Below, piece by piece: positions 10,834-21,272 of a stretch of DNA of 64,000 bases (positions within the stretch are counted from its first letter, which is position 1; each line of letters starts with the position of its first letter). Origin of the DNA: Adiantum capillus-veneris. Its lineage: Eukaryota > Streptophyta > Polypodiopsida > Polypodiales > Pteridaceae. A program made the translations under genes and the position numbers. The notes below the pieces were generated by a model. That model ran no database searches. It was given only the letters and a program-made list of their open reading frames with translations, and was not told the DNA's origin. The DNA lies in contig CM043954.1 of the NCBI GenBank assembly GCA_014529385.2, positions 8,123,806 through 8,187,805 on the forward strand. The letters are read 5' to 3'.

Positions 10834-13471
10834 TTAAACACTCTCTGCTCCCACTCCAATGCTTCTTTGGCTGTGTCTGTTACTGCCGCTTCTATGGCCT
10901 TCTGCAGCTTTTCTTCTTCTTCTTGTGTCAGATCCTTCCATTGCTACTGGCCCGGTGCTAAACTGTTGCTCTTCAGTTTGTTGTTGGTAATTTAGCTCTT
11001 CTATCTGCTTCTGAAATGTCTTCTTTGCCTCTTCCGCTTGATCTCCCATGTTCACTAGGAGGTCGTTCATATCTGCATTGATTTTTTCCGCCTCCTCGAG
11101 CTTCCTCTTGATGTCTTCGTTTTCTGTTTGCCATCTCTGAAATTCCTCGTCCATCTTCTTTGTCATGGCCTCTAGCTCAATTTTCATGGCCTTGTTCTCT
11201 TCTTCTAGGCACTTTTGCATTACAAGGGATCCCTCGGCCAACATCAGTCTTTGCCTTTTCTCTAATGTCAACTCCTTTTGGAGTTCCTTCATTTGTTCTT
11301 CATACAAATCATTTTCTGAAGTTGTGCCAGTCGAGCTAGCAGCTCTAACTCTGTCCGGAGATGCCTTTAGCCTTTGGATGGTCTGATCTTTCACTTTCAT
11401 ATGAACTTTCAACTCGATCACTTCATCCTGGCTTGCCTCATGTTCTATCTCGGCCTTTTCCTTGGCATTCCTCAGGGTTTCAACCTCTTTGGACTCTTCA
11501 GCAAGTTGTAGTGTCAAGTTGTCTCTCTTTTTTTCCGCATCTATCAATGACTTGTTGATTTTCATGTATTCCTCTTCAGCTCTTTGAGCTTGTGTTCGGC
11601 TTCCTGATTCTGTCGTTCCATCTCCTAGCATCTTTGTAATGCCGCGTCCAGACTGGCTTACAGCTTTGTTTGTTTCTCTATATTCTCTTGGCCCTGTTTT
11701 TGCAGTGAGTCGACTTCAGCCTTGATGTGAACTTCATTGGTTTTGAGATTATCAATCTCACTCTCAGTGGCCATTGATCTTGCTCTGAGCCCGGTTAGCT
11801 TTTGCATTACCACATCCCAATCATTGGTCGGTGGTTGTAGATCAACTATATCGGTGGCCATTTCCTTAAACTCTACTAACCGAAGGCTCTACAGAGATTC
11901 CTTGGGTTTTGTGCTTTCCAACTCAAAAGCTACCATAGCTGCCTCTTCTCGAGAGTACCCCGCAGCTAGTAGATCAAGAAATATTCTAAAATTTATTTCC
12001 TCTGGATCGGGCTTATCCTCTTTCGGCTCATTTTTTGCCTTTTGCACTTCCTCTTTGTTCTTCTCTTGCTTGGACTCTTTGTGTTCCTCAGGTCTGTTCA
12101 GCTCCTCTTTATGTTGGGTTTGTGGAGGGCTAAGGGGAGGTGGTGATGGTGGTGGGCTGGATTCCCAGCTTGACGGTGGAGTTGGTGGCTTCTTCTTGAA
12201 ATCCCGGTATGCCTTGGTCTTTCTCTCTCTTTCTTGGCCTTCCTGCTCTTCTAGCAATTGCCGTCTCACTTCGTCCACTTCTTCTTCTGTAAATGGGATA
12301 TTCGGGATATTCTCCGCCATAGCATCTAAGATCTCAAAGTTTTCGATATAATCTTCAAACCGATCTCGGTGAACCCTTCAAGATGATCCCAACATGGCTT
12401 CTAGGGATGGCTTCCACAACTCGCTTAGATCTCCCTTGAGTGCTCTTTCGGCTCTGAAATTTTCCATTAGTCTTTCGAGCCGCGCCGCTTTCTGTGACTT
12501 GGTTTCATTGATTGGCACTTGTAGACTTTTTTTTCTTTCCCTTCTTTGGCTCTGGCGGCCCTTCTAGCACGTTCTTTAACCGGCGCTTCATCCTTGTGGC
12601 TACCCTGGGTGCCTTGGGAGATTCTACTTCTTTATCTTCCTTTAGATTTAGCCAATCATTTTGTGAGGGAGTTTCAGGCCAGTTTCCTTTGGCATGCAAT
12701 GCTCCATAGAAAAATTTTGTTATCAGCTCACCAGGTACAATATAGGTGGGTTTTCTGTTCCCCATCTTCACCAGATTGTCGTGGATGTAAGCGGCATAAT
12801 TTATCTCTTTTGGTTTTCCTTTCTGCATTGCCCAGGTGAAAGTGGTGGTTATGGCTCCCGGTGCCATTTTGTATTTTTGTGGCCGCTTTGTACACATGTG
12901 GAAATATTGATTGTAGAGTTGGCTCATGATAGACACCTTCATGTTTGCAATGTCTTCAAATGTGTAGTTATTCTTCTTTTCTGAGTAGACCTTGACTTCA
13001 TCTCGCCTCTTTGTCACACTGTCTCCTTTGTTTGAGATCTCAAGTGCAGCTGCCACCACCTTTTCTATGATGAAAATCATTGTATCTGGCTTGCCTTGCA
13101 GATCAGTGACTCGGGCCACTCCATCTTCTTTGATTGTGGTAACAAATTCCCACACTCTTTTGATATCCATCCCTGCCTGGCAAAGCTTCAAAGTAGTTGT
13201 GGAGATCTAGCTTCTCCAAGTAATCCCCCATCTTGCTCCTAACAAATTCATTGAGCTCTCGTGGTATCATGAGTAGCTCCATTGCATTTCCTTCAGGATC
13301 TTTGAATACTCCTTGGTAGATTCTCAGATCATTGGACTCTAGCAGATCATCCTGAATCCATGTGCTTGTGGGCTTCAGAGTTCCTTCTGGGATCACAAAA
13401 GGCTCCACTTCTTCTAAGTAGTCTTTTATAGTCATCCTCTTCTTCTTTGCAGGTGATTTTGCGGCTTCCAT
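10834..13471 (-). pseudogene. coiled-coil ORF of gypsy-related element, frameshifted
   Basis: Five consecutive minus-strand frames make up one decayed gene. It starts MEAAKSPAKKKRMTIKDYLEE (ATG ending at 13471). A frameshift near 13190 leads into a globular region to 12505 with IANMKVSIMSQLYNQYF and YIVPGELITKFFYGAL. This region loosely recalls the putative plant transposon protein domain found in Athila-like elements, but I cannot confirm that. Next comes a proline/glutamate-rich linker (12320-11889, with PPTPPSSWESSPPPSPPP). A long heptad-rich coiled coil follows (11861-10834, EEAEKINADMNDLL and similar). It could be a gag-like structural protein or an extra ORF after pol. The coiled coil suggests self-assembly. 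Confidence 0.6.
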
Positions 13472-14072
13472 GGATCCTGCTGCACTCAGTAGTTCAAAGT
13501 TAGCATTTTTTTACATATTAGCTGATAAACTGAGTTCTAACTACCGCAAAACACTATATACACTCACATGCAATTTTTATGGCCGGATCTCTCCGTTTTA
13601 TCAATATTTTGTTCGAAAAATGGCTATTTTTATCCATATACACATACCTAGGGCTTGATTTGGCGTTTGGCCTCATATACTTGTAGATTCATATTGTATA
13701 AGGGCATATGTACTTACGTTAGTCCATAAAATTTTGCAATCAAACAACAACCCTCTAAAATAGTCAAAAAACATGCTCTTTTTACCATTGGGTCCGCATT
13801 TGAGAATGCCTCCCCCCTCCTAGCCGGAGTCCTCCCGGACGACAAGGTATCGCCTTGGTGTATATGCCGTGCATGGGTTAAAAATTGTGCTAATGCTCGG
13901 CCGTGTAATGTGGCCCTATATGATGCATACTCGGTCAATGCATGGAAAAATCAACGTTGTGCAAGAGGAGGGTATAAGCAAGATGCTTATTGGCATTTGA
14001 CGTCGAGATTTTCTGTTTGCTGTTGATTTGGTTGGCTGATTTTCTTTGCAAGTAAAAGTTGTAACTCTACAA
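13472..14072. other. spacer, no gene seen
   Basis: AT-rich on the left and GC-richer around 13800-13870. No conserved frame or repeat is visible. It separates the protease/W-P-K ORF from the start of the coiled-coil ORF. Confidence 0.5.
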
Positions 14073-15227
14073 CTATCTGTTTAATCGTTTGATTGCCACT
14101 ATTGTCGATATGGCCATGGTTGTCTCCTTGGATAGAATTGTCGTGGCGGAATTGGCCATAGTCTGTGTCTCTTTTGCTTTCCATTTGTAGCTTTTTTTTG
14201 GAGGTCTTTGTAGGTTTATTGCTACTTCCGCGGTTGTCATTATTGTGCTGGTGATTGGCACCCACATAGATCGGTTTGCCGGTTTCGTATGTAGTGTGTT
14301 TCTGCATGCCGATGTTGCTTGTACTGAAGGGAGTTCCTGTTGCTTGGGTTTCGGGATCCAAATGCGAGTCGCATTTAGGTTGTTACTGAGCATTCTCTTT
14401 GGAATCCATATCTGTTTTATTCCCTTGGTTATTGGTTGAACTGTGTGCTTCTGTTGACTTCTTCTGTTGTATTTCATATATGCCCTGTCACCTTTATCCT
14501 TCCGCACCCATACTTGTTTTTCGCATGTTGCTAACCTTGATCTTTTCAATGTGGTCTGTGTTGTTGGATGTTTGTAGTGAACATGGTTGGCACTTCCATG
14601 GTTGGTCGCCATGGGTATCGTGTAGTTCTTTATTGGCACCCATCCTTTTGGTTCTTTATCTAATGATTGCGTTGCTGCCATCTGGTTCTTCCAGGGTTGT
14701 TGAGAAAATGCTACCACCTGTTGTTCTTGTGCATGCTGAATTTTGACTACATCCGAATTTCAATCTATCTGGAGATTATACTCTTTTTGCCAAGGTTGTC
14801 CCAGCAACATGGGGTGTTGTGTGCTTTCATCCTCAACCACATAAAACTTGTGCGGGTAAATATATTGATGTAGTTGTACATGCAATATAGTCCAACCCAA
14901 TGTTTTTAGCGAATGTGGTGTACTACTTTCTAGCACTTGTGGAGTAGGATATAGTTGATCTTTGGGTTTGAGCTGTTTGTATAATTTGTAAGTAATCATA
15001 TTTGCTTGAGCTCCAGAATCCAGCAATGCCTTTAATTCAACTTGATTGCTACCCACTTTGACTGCAATTATTGGCTCCACTGTGTCTTCACCAAAATTCT
15101 TTAGTCGAATAGCATTTATTCTCAACGGTGATCCACATTGTTGTTGTTGTCGTAGAAGCCTTATTTTTGCAATTCGTTCTTTTTCTTTTCCTTGGGCTTC
15201 TTCTCGTACCCTGTGTTTCTCCTTCAT
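14073..15227 (-). pseudogene. gypsy-type aspartic protease with W-P-K repeat tail
   Basis: The minus-strand frame starts with a basic, glutamine-rich segment (MKEKHRVREEAQGKEKER). A retropepsin domain follows: catalytic LLDSGAQANMI and a C-terminal MLLGQPW, which matches the hydrophobic-LG signature of the fold. An in-frame TGA at 14760-14762 breaks the ORF. The same frame then runs to 14073 with repeated tryptophan motifs: GWVPIKNY, VWVRKDK, IWIPKRM, IWIPKPK and MWVPITS. The same protease plus W-P-K tail occurs in the ORF at 35853-41033. The protease lies just downstream of an integrase, the reverse of normal gypsy order. Confidence 0.7.
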
Positions 15228-15290
15228 TCATTGTTTTTCTTGATGGATTTATTGAATCATATCCTGTGTTAGTGATAAATGATATTTTTT

Positions 15291-15980
15291 TTATCGACAC
15301 CCACTAATCCAATTTGGCATTTCTTCCCCTGCTAATGTAGCAATTTTGATAGCTCCACTTTGTGATAAGTCACTAATCACAAAGGGTCCCATCCCTCGCT
15401 TTTTAAGTTTCTTGGCATGTTGCTTCAAGGTATAAACAAGTACATAATCACCTATTTTGAACTCTTTTGTGCGCACATGCTTGTCAAAAAACTCTTTTTG
15501 TCTTCTCTTTTTAGCATAGATCGAAACTACAACTCTCCATCGAAGTTCGTCTAGCTTTTCAAGATCATCTATTCTTGAAGAGAGATCATGCCCTATCCAT
15601 TCTAAGCGTTTCGTTACTCGTAGAGTTGGAATTAAAAACTCTATGGGTAATATAGCGTTTAGGCCAAACACCATGTTGTACGGTGTTATTCCTATTGATG
15701 TTTTGTAAGCTACCATGTATGCCCATAGTGTTGAGTGTAACTGCTAATCCCAGTTTGTCCTCGACTTTGATAAAATTTTAGTCAGAACAGTGCATAGTGT
15801 TTTATTTGTGGCCTCATCTTGTCCATTTGCTTGTGGATGATATGGAGCAGAGTTTTTATGTATGACCATGAATTCCTCCAGCAGATATTCAATGACTTCA
15901 TTAAGAAAATGTGTTCCTCGATCTCACTCACAATTTCTATTAGTAATCCGTATCGTACAAAGACATTCTCATACAAAAAT
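15291..15980 (-). pseudogene. Ty3/gypsy integrase core and C-terminus, decayed
   Basis: The minus-strand translation from 15980 shows YENVFVRYGLLIEIVSE, then in other frames a degraded core, then VAYKTSIGITPYNMVFGLNAILP, a helical linker, the C-terminal domain GDYVLVYTLKQHAKKL and GMGPFVISDL, ending NWISGCR. Frameshifts lie around 15720-15900. The preceding part of the same domain is at 21159-21272, beyond Copia-2, and the frame joins across the duplicated AAAAT. Confidence 0.85.
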
Positions 15981-16207
15981 TGTTGGAATTAGGGTTGCAG
16001 AGAAACACACACAGCTTGGAGAAGACGAAGGAAGCTCAAGGTACACAATAGAGAGTGTATTCCTTAGTGTGCAATGGAAAGATAGATAGCCCTAGAGTGA
16101 TGGGCGTATATACAATGCACGGGGGAAAAAACCTCCTAAAGAGGGAAAAAATGCCCCGGCGGTCCTAGTGTGTTCACACACATCACTACCACATGTATAT
16201 GGTAACA
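15981..16207 (-). repeat. Copia-2 3' LTR
   Basis: This 227-bp repeat begins TGTTGGAATT and ends GGTAACA on the plus strand. It adjoins the C-rich complement of the polypurine tract, so it is the 3' copy. Confidence 0.95.
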
Positions 16208-16220
16208 AATCCCCCCTGGA
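16208..16220 (-). other. Copia-2 polypurine tract
   Basis: The minus strand reads CCAGGGGGGATT next to the 3' LTR, matching the Copia-1 tract almost exactly. Confidence 0.85.
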
Positions 16221-16282
16221 GTGATGCGGTGAACGAGAGCTGGCACATGAGTAAAGGGAAGTGCCATGCCCTGAGGACAGGA

Positions 16283-19200
16283 TCAGTCCACAAAGGGGAG
16301 TAAGCCCAAAGCTTTGCGGAAAGCTTCAAGCTTCTCACGAGACAATGCCTTTGTGAAAAGATCTGCAAGGTTGTCCTGTGTTGGCACATAAGCCAAGCTG
16401 ATCTCTCCTACTGAGAGCCTCTCCCTGACATAGTGGTAATGCACCTCAATGTGCTTTGTGCGAGCATGAAAAACTGGGTTCCTCGCAACTGCCAATGCGC
16501 TCTGACTGTCAGTGTAGATAGTGTTGGCAGTGTCCTGTCCAACACCCAAGTCAGCCATAAGGCGTCTGAGCCATACACACTCAACCGTAGCTGTGAAGAC
16601 TGCCCTGTACTCAGCCTCACAACTCGAAGTGGCCACAGTAGGTTGCTTCTTGCTCAACCATGATATACATGAACTGCCAAGCATGAAACAAAAGCCACTT
16701 GTGGACACTCGCGTGTCAAAACAACCAGCCCAATCTGAGTCCGAAAAAGCATGTAAGTCTGGCGGCAATGATCCCCCCTTGGGATAAAACAAGCCAAGAT
16801 GTAAAGTGCCACTAAGGTAGCGGAAAATCCTCTTGACAGCCTGCCAATGCTTAGACCCTGGGCTATGCATAAATCTGCTGACCTGCGAGACTGCAAACTG
16901 AATATCTGGCCTCGTGTTGCATACATAAATGAGGCAGCCAATAGCAGTTTGGTAAAGAGTGACATCAGCAGGATCGCCAGCATCATGTAGACTCAACTTC
17001 AAACCTGTTTCCATGGGAGTGGCAATAGGTTTGCAATCCTCAAGTCCAAACTTACATAGCAATGTCTCTATGTAACTTTTCTGACACAAGGCAATACCAC
17101 CATCACACTGCTTAAACTGTATACCCAAGTAATGATGCAACAGCCCCAAATCTTTCATCTTGAAAGTAGCATTCAAATCAGCCTTAAATTCAGCAATATG
17201 TCTCTCATTTGGTCCAGTGATCAGCAAATCATCAACATAAAGAACCACAATGAGAAATACATCATCCTCACGCTTTACATACAATGTGCTTTCTGTTGGA
17301 CTGTTACGAAAGCCTCGTTTAACCAAATGAGTGTCAGCTTTCTCATACCAAGCACGAGGAGATTGCTTCAACCCATACAAAGCCTTCTTACATTTGCACA
17401 CTTTGTCCTCTTGTCCTTTTATGACAAAACCGCGAGGCTGTGTTACATAAACTTCCTCAAATATGTCAGCATTCAAGAAAGCAGTAACAATGTCTGATTG
17501 ATGTACATCCCAACCAAAATGAGCTGCCAATGCACATAGAAAACGCACAGTAGTCATACGACAAGTGGGAGCAAAAGTCTCTTCATAATCTATGCCTTTT
17601 TGTTGTGCATAACCCTTTGCAACAAGTCGAGCCTTATGGCGATCGATCTCACCATCCGGCTTGCGTTTCAACTTGTAAACCCACTTGGTACCAATGGCCT
17701 TTTTGCCAGGAGGCAAATCACATAAAGTCCATGTGTCATTCTCTATAAGTGCATCATATTCTGATTTCATGGCAGCAATCCAATTTTCTGAATTCTGTGC
17801 TTCATCAAAAGACAGAGGCTCCTCAACATCATGTAAACTAGACACAGCCAAAGCATAACAATCTGATGCATAAGATGCATGGCGAGAGCCTGAACGAGTA
17901 CGACTAGATAAAGGTGCATCCAATTTACTGTCACGCAAAGTGTGCACCAGCCATTTTGGCATACCTCTAGCCTGCTCATTTTCAGCCCTTTCCTCATCAA
18001 GTACATCATGTACATCTGCATCAGTAATAGGCTGTTCTAAAACATTTTCAGAAACCCCCATAGGCTGTACATTTGCCTCATTGGAACTTACATTCGTATT
18101 TCCACCACTGAAAAGAGGCAACAAAGTGTCATAAATGTCCTGTGAGCTTACATTACTGTCTCTAGTACATGACAGCAAGGGTTGAACAGAATCTTCCACA
18201 AACACTACATCCCGTGAAACCAAAATACGTTTTGTTTGCGGATGATACAACCTGTAACCTTTGCTTTCAGCACTATAACCAATAAAAATACATTTGACAG
18301 CCTTATCATCCAATTTTCTGCGCTGCACTTGTGGCACCAAAGCATATGCCAAACAGCCAAAAACACGCATGTGCTCAATAGAAGGTTTTCTATCATGCCA
18401 TGCTTCATATGGAGTAATAGACTGCAAAGCTTTCGTAGGACACCTGTTAAGTACATAAGTGGCACACATGATGGCCTCAAGCCAAAAAGAATGCGGCAAA
18501 GCTTGACTTTTGACCATACATCGTGCCATTTCCGTTAGTGACCTGTTTTTCCTCTCAGCAACACCATTTTGCTGAGGTGTATAAGGCACTGTACATTGGT
18601 GTTTTATCCCACGACTAGCCAGAAATGCATTAAATTCATGAGACATATACTCCCCCCCTCGATCGGAACGGAGGGTGCCCATAGTACATTTTGAGACATT
18701 TTCAGCCATAGCCAAAAATTGTTTGAAGCACATAAAAACTTCGGACTTCGCTTTAAGCGGAAATACCCACGCATGCCTGGAGTAATCATCAATGAAAGTC
18801 ACGAAGTACAGGTAATTGCCCAAGGACGGAGTTTGCATGGGCCCACAAACGTCACTATGCACAAGCTGCAACCTGCATGTGGCCCTAACTGAACCATCCT
18901 TTGGAAACTTAGAACGCTGCATTTTACCCAGAATACAGCCTTCACAAACATGTTTGATAGGTGCTTCAAGAGGCGGCAAAGAAGCAACCATATCAGATTT
19001 CTGCAAACGCAGCAAACTGGCAAAATTCAGATGACCAAAACGTGCATGCCAAAGTTTTGCATCTGAAATAGCCCTTGAATCTGCAACAGCATTTGCAAAA
19101 TTTTGTCCACACTTGTCATACAAAGTGAGCTTATACAGCCCACGGCACAAAAGCCCAGATGCAACAATTTCATCACCAAAACTGAGATCATGAACTGTAC

Positions 19201-20629
19201 ATCTGTCATCCACAAATTTGACTACAAGTCCAAGTCTAGCAAGTGCGGATACAGACAATAGATTCTTCTTGATCCCAGGTACATAAAGTGCATCAACAAG
19301 TGTGAAGGAACTGCCATTAGCAGCAGTGAGCACAATCTTTCCAACTCCCTGAACTGGATAAGAGGCGTTGTTGGCACAAGTGACTGAATTCCCATGAGGG
19401 ACAGACTCGAGAGAGGTAAACAATTCACGATGTGAGGTAATGTGCTTTGTAGCACCACTGTCGAAATACCACACATGTGAATCTGTAGCAACTGACAAGC
19501 ATGCATCATGGACAGCAGGATTGTAAGTGCACTCTGCGCTAAAAGCCCATTTTGCATCAACATCAGCATCACAATCTCCTTTCACAGAAGACTCAACAAT
19601 GGCTGCATTTGTAGTGGAACCAGCATTTGCAGTGGAACCACCCTCTTTCTTCTTAGCCTCTTTGGCCTTCAACTTAGGACACGACTTGATCAAGTGATCA
19701 TTGGCTTTACAATAATGGCAACGCATCTTCTTTTTGCCCTTATCACCAGAATTGCCAGACGAAGTGCTGCCAGCAGAAGCATTAGGAACAGAATTTTTGC
19801 CACTCGCAGCAGAACCATAAGAAGTGGCTGCATTACTGTTACCACCCTTTCTTTGAGAAGCAATAAAAGCCTGTTCAACTGCACGCTGCCTAGTCCTGTT
19901 TTTTCTAGAAAGTGACTCTTGCAACAGCAATGTGCATAATGCATCAAACTTGACAACTTCAGGATTTCCTTGGGTCATCAGTCTCCAAGTACTAGCAAAA
20001 GTCTGGTAGGAATCTGGTAAGGCATCAAGAACAGTCTGCACAAGGGAACTGTCAGAAATGACTTCACCTGCAGAAATGAGTTGCTCATTGATATCCTTGA
20101 CACTAGCAAGGAAAGTGTCCATATCATCTTCCTCATGCATAATCTTCGACTCTAGCTCTTTACGCAGCAAAGCAATTTTAGCCTCATTGCGGCTTGCATA
20201 AAGACCTGCTAGAATATCCCAAGCCTGTTTTGCAGATTTTGCTGAACGGATGTGAGGAATAATGGTGCGCTTCACAGACAACGCAATCAATGCATGAGCC
20301 TGCGCATCCTTAACATCCCAACGAGCTTGTTCTGCTGTAGGCAAAACAACTCTAACAGCTGCAATCCTTGCAGCAAGACCTGCAACATCCTCAATATCGC
20401 CTACATCTTCAGAACCAGGACGTACATCAATGCCCTGCACAATGTTCCAGACACCTTTTGACACAAGAACGTGTTGCATCATATAAGCCCACATAGGGTA
20501 GTTGTCCCCATCCAACCTGTCCTCAGCAGCAAACATCTTGAACACATCTGTGTTGTTGTTGTCAGCCATGGTAAATGCTGCACCTGATGTGAAAACTGCC
20601 CGAAAATAGGAGAAATGGAGCGGGAACAA
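16283..20629 (-). CDS. Copia-2 gag-pol polyprotein
   Basis: This is an uninterrupted frame of 1448 codons. The more likely start is MADNNNTDVF (ATG ending at 20569), since the 20 residues before it do not resemble gag. Domains: UBN2-type gag with GDNYPMWAYMMQHVLVSKG; zinc knuckle CHYCKANDHLIKSC (about 302); protease DSGATKHITS (about 389); GAG-pre-integrase HARFGHLN; integrase HSDVCGP (about 591), SDRGGEY and NGVAERKN; reverse transcriptase VTAFLNADI and YVDD (about 1131); RNase H DSDWAGCFD, CEAEYRA and TDSQSALA. Motifs are intact and order is PR-IN-RT-RH. It resembles Copia-1 in pol but has a different gag and a serine/glycine-rich linker before the zinc knuckle. It ends about 75 bp before the 3' LTR. 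Confidence 0.96.
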   Translation of the reverse strand: MFPLHFSYFRAVFTSGAAFTMADNNNTDVFKMFAAEDRLDGDNYPMWAYMMQHVLVSKGVWNIVQGIDVRPGSEDVGDIEDVAGLAARIAAVRVVLPTAEQARWDVKDAQAHALIALSVKRTIIPHIRSAKSAKQAWDILAGLYASRNEAKIALLRKELESKIMHEEDDMDTFLASVKDINEQLISAGEVISDSSLVQTVLDALPDSYQTFASTWRLMTQGNPEVVKFDALCTLLLQESLSRKNRTRQRAVEQAFIASQRKGGNSNAATSYGSAASGKNSVPNASAGSTSSGNSGDKGKKKMRCHYCKANDHLIKSCPKLKAKEAKKKEGGSTANAGSTTNAAIVESSVKGDCDADVDAKWAFSAECTYNPAVHDACLSVATDSHVWYFDSGATKHITSHRELFTSLESVPHGNSVTCANNASYPVQGVGKIVLTAANGSSFTLVDALYVPGIKKNLLSVSALARLGLVVKFVDDRCTVHDLSFGDEIVASGLLCRGLYKLTLYDKCGQNFANAVADSRAISDAKLWHARFGHLNFASLLRLQKSDMVASLPPLEAPIKHVCEGCILGKMQRSKFPKDGSVRATCRLQLVHSDVCGPMQTPSLGNYLYFVTFIDDYSRHAWVFPLKAKSEVFMCFKQFLAMAENVSKCTMGTLRSDRGGEYMSHEFNAFLASRGIKHQCTVPYTPQQNGVAERKNRSLTEMARCMVKSQALPHSFWLEAIMCATYVLNRCPTKALQSITPYEAWHDRKPSIEHMRVFGCLAYALVPQVQRRKLDDKAVKCIFIGYSAESKGYRLYHPQTKRILVSRDVVFVEDSVQPLLSCTRDSNVSSQDIYDTLLPLFSGGNTNVSSNEANVQPMGVSENVLEQPITDADVHDVLDEERAENEQARGMPKWLVHTLRDSKLDAPLSSRTRSGSRHASYASDCYALAVSSLHDVEEPLSFDEAQNSENWIAAMKSEYDALIENDTWTLCDLPPGKKAIGTKWVYKLKRKPDGEIDRHKARLVAKGYAQQKGIDYEETFAPTCRMTTVRFLCALAAHFGWDVHQSDIVTAFLNADIFEEVYVTQPRGFVIKGQEDKVCKCKKALYGLKQSPRAWYEKADTHLVKRGFRNSPTESTLYVKREDDVFLIVVLYVDDLLITGPNERHIAEFKADLNATFKMKDLGLLHHYLGIQFKQCDGGIALCQKSYIETLLCKFGLEDCKPIATPMETGLKLSLHDAGDPADVTLYQTAIGCLIYVCNTRPDIQFAVSQVSRFMHSPGSKHWQAVKRIFRYLSGTLHLGLFYPKGGSLPPDLHAFSDSDWAGCFDTRVSTSGFCFMLGSSCISWLSKKQPTVATSSCEAEYRAVFTATVECVWLRRLMADLGVGQDTANTIYTDSQSALAVARNPVFHARTKHIEVHYHYVRERLSVGEISLAYVPTQDNLADLFTKALSREKLEAFRKALGLLPFVD

Positions 20630-20917
20630 CTTGTGCTATATAGCACAAACCGTAGAAGACTATAAGGCACCTGTTATGCAGAAAACGGCACTGACAGAAA
20701 ATCTGCACAAAATGACGAAATAACCTGTGCAGTACTGCCCGTAGTGGAAACGGAGGCCGAAATGAGCCCAAATCAAAATTCTGAGCAGACCGAGCTCTTC
20801 GAGATCTCCCAAAATATTTGTCGACCTGCGAACGCTTGCCAAAGCTCACTGAAATCGGAGAAAGTGAGCAGGCGTGTGCTGGAGCAGCTGGCGACTAAGC
20901 CCGGGAGGACGTGACCT

Positions 20918-20929
20918 GCTCTGATACCA
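20918..20929 (-). other. Copia-2 primer-binding site (initiator Met tRNA)
   Basis: The minus strand reads TGGTATCAGAGC, two bases inside the 5' LTR. Confidence 0.93.
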
Positions 20930-20931
20930 AT

Positions 20932-21158
20932 TGTTGGAATTAGGGTTGCAGAGAAACACACACAGCTTGGAGAAGACGAAGGAAGCTCAAGGTACACAAT
21001 AGAGAGTGTATTCCTTAGTGTGCAATGGAAAGATAGATAGCCCTAGAGTGATGGGCGTATATACAATGCACGGGGGAAAAAACCTCCTAAAGAGGGAAAA
21101 AATGCCCCGGCGGTCCTAGTGTGTTCACACACATCACTACCACATGTATATGGTAACA
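20932..21158 (-). repeat. Copia-2 5' LTR
   Basis: This 227-bp LTR appears identical to 15981-16207 and adjoins the primer site. Confidence 0.95.
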
Positions 21159-21272
21159 AAAATTGTGCAGTGGTTCTCGCGTCTGCTTTTTGTGTTGCCT
21201 TGGCTTCCGCCCATTTTGTGAGATAGTTCGTAGCCACAATGATATTGAGGCGGTTCGGGGCGGGCAACAAGA
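21159..21272 (-). pseudogene. Ty3/gypsy integrase core, N-terminal part
   Basis: The minus-strand reading LLPAPNRLNIIVATNYLTKW AEAKATQKADARTTAQF is the start of a gypsy integrase core (IIVATDYxTKW class, asparagine here in place of the usual aspartate). It continues into 15980 once Copia-2 is set aside. Upstream coding is lost at about 21272, so no zinc-binding domain, reverse transcriptase or RNase H of this element is visible. Confidence 0.8.

Larger units (their letters stand above)
15981..21158 (-). mobile_element. Copia-2, complete Ty1/copia LTR retrotransposon
   Basis: A complete minus-strand copia element with 227-bp LTRs that read as identical, an initiator-Met primer site, a polypurine tract and one open gag-pol frame. 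The target duplication AAAAT is exact (15976-15980 and 21159-21163). It is inserted in a gypsy integrase gene. Its LTRs and gag differ from Copia-1, so it is a separate family. A decayed gag fragment of this family lies at 61641-62500. Confidence 0.96.

Noticed and set aside
11737-12351. Serine-rich 204-codon plus-strand frame
   Set aside because: It is the reverse complement of the Pro/Glu-rich and coiled-coil ORF on the minus strand.
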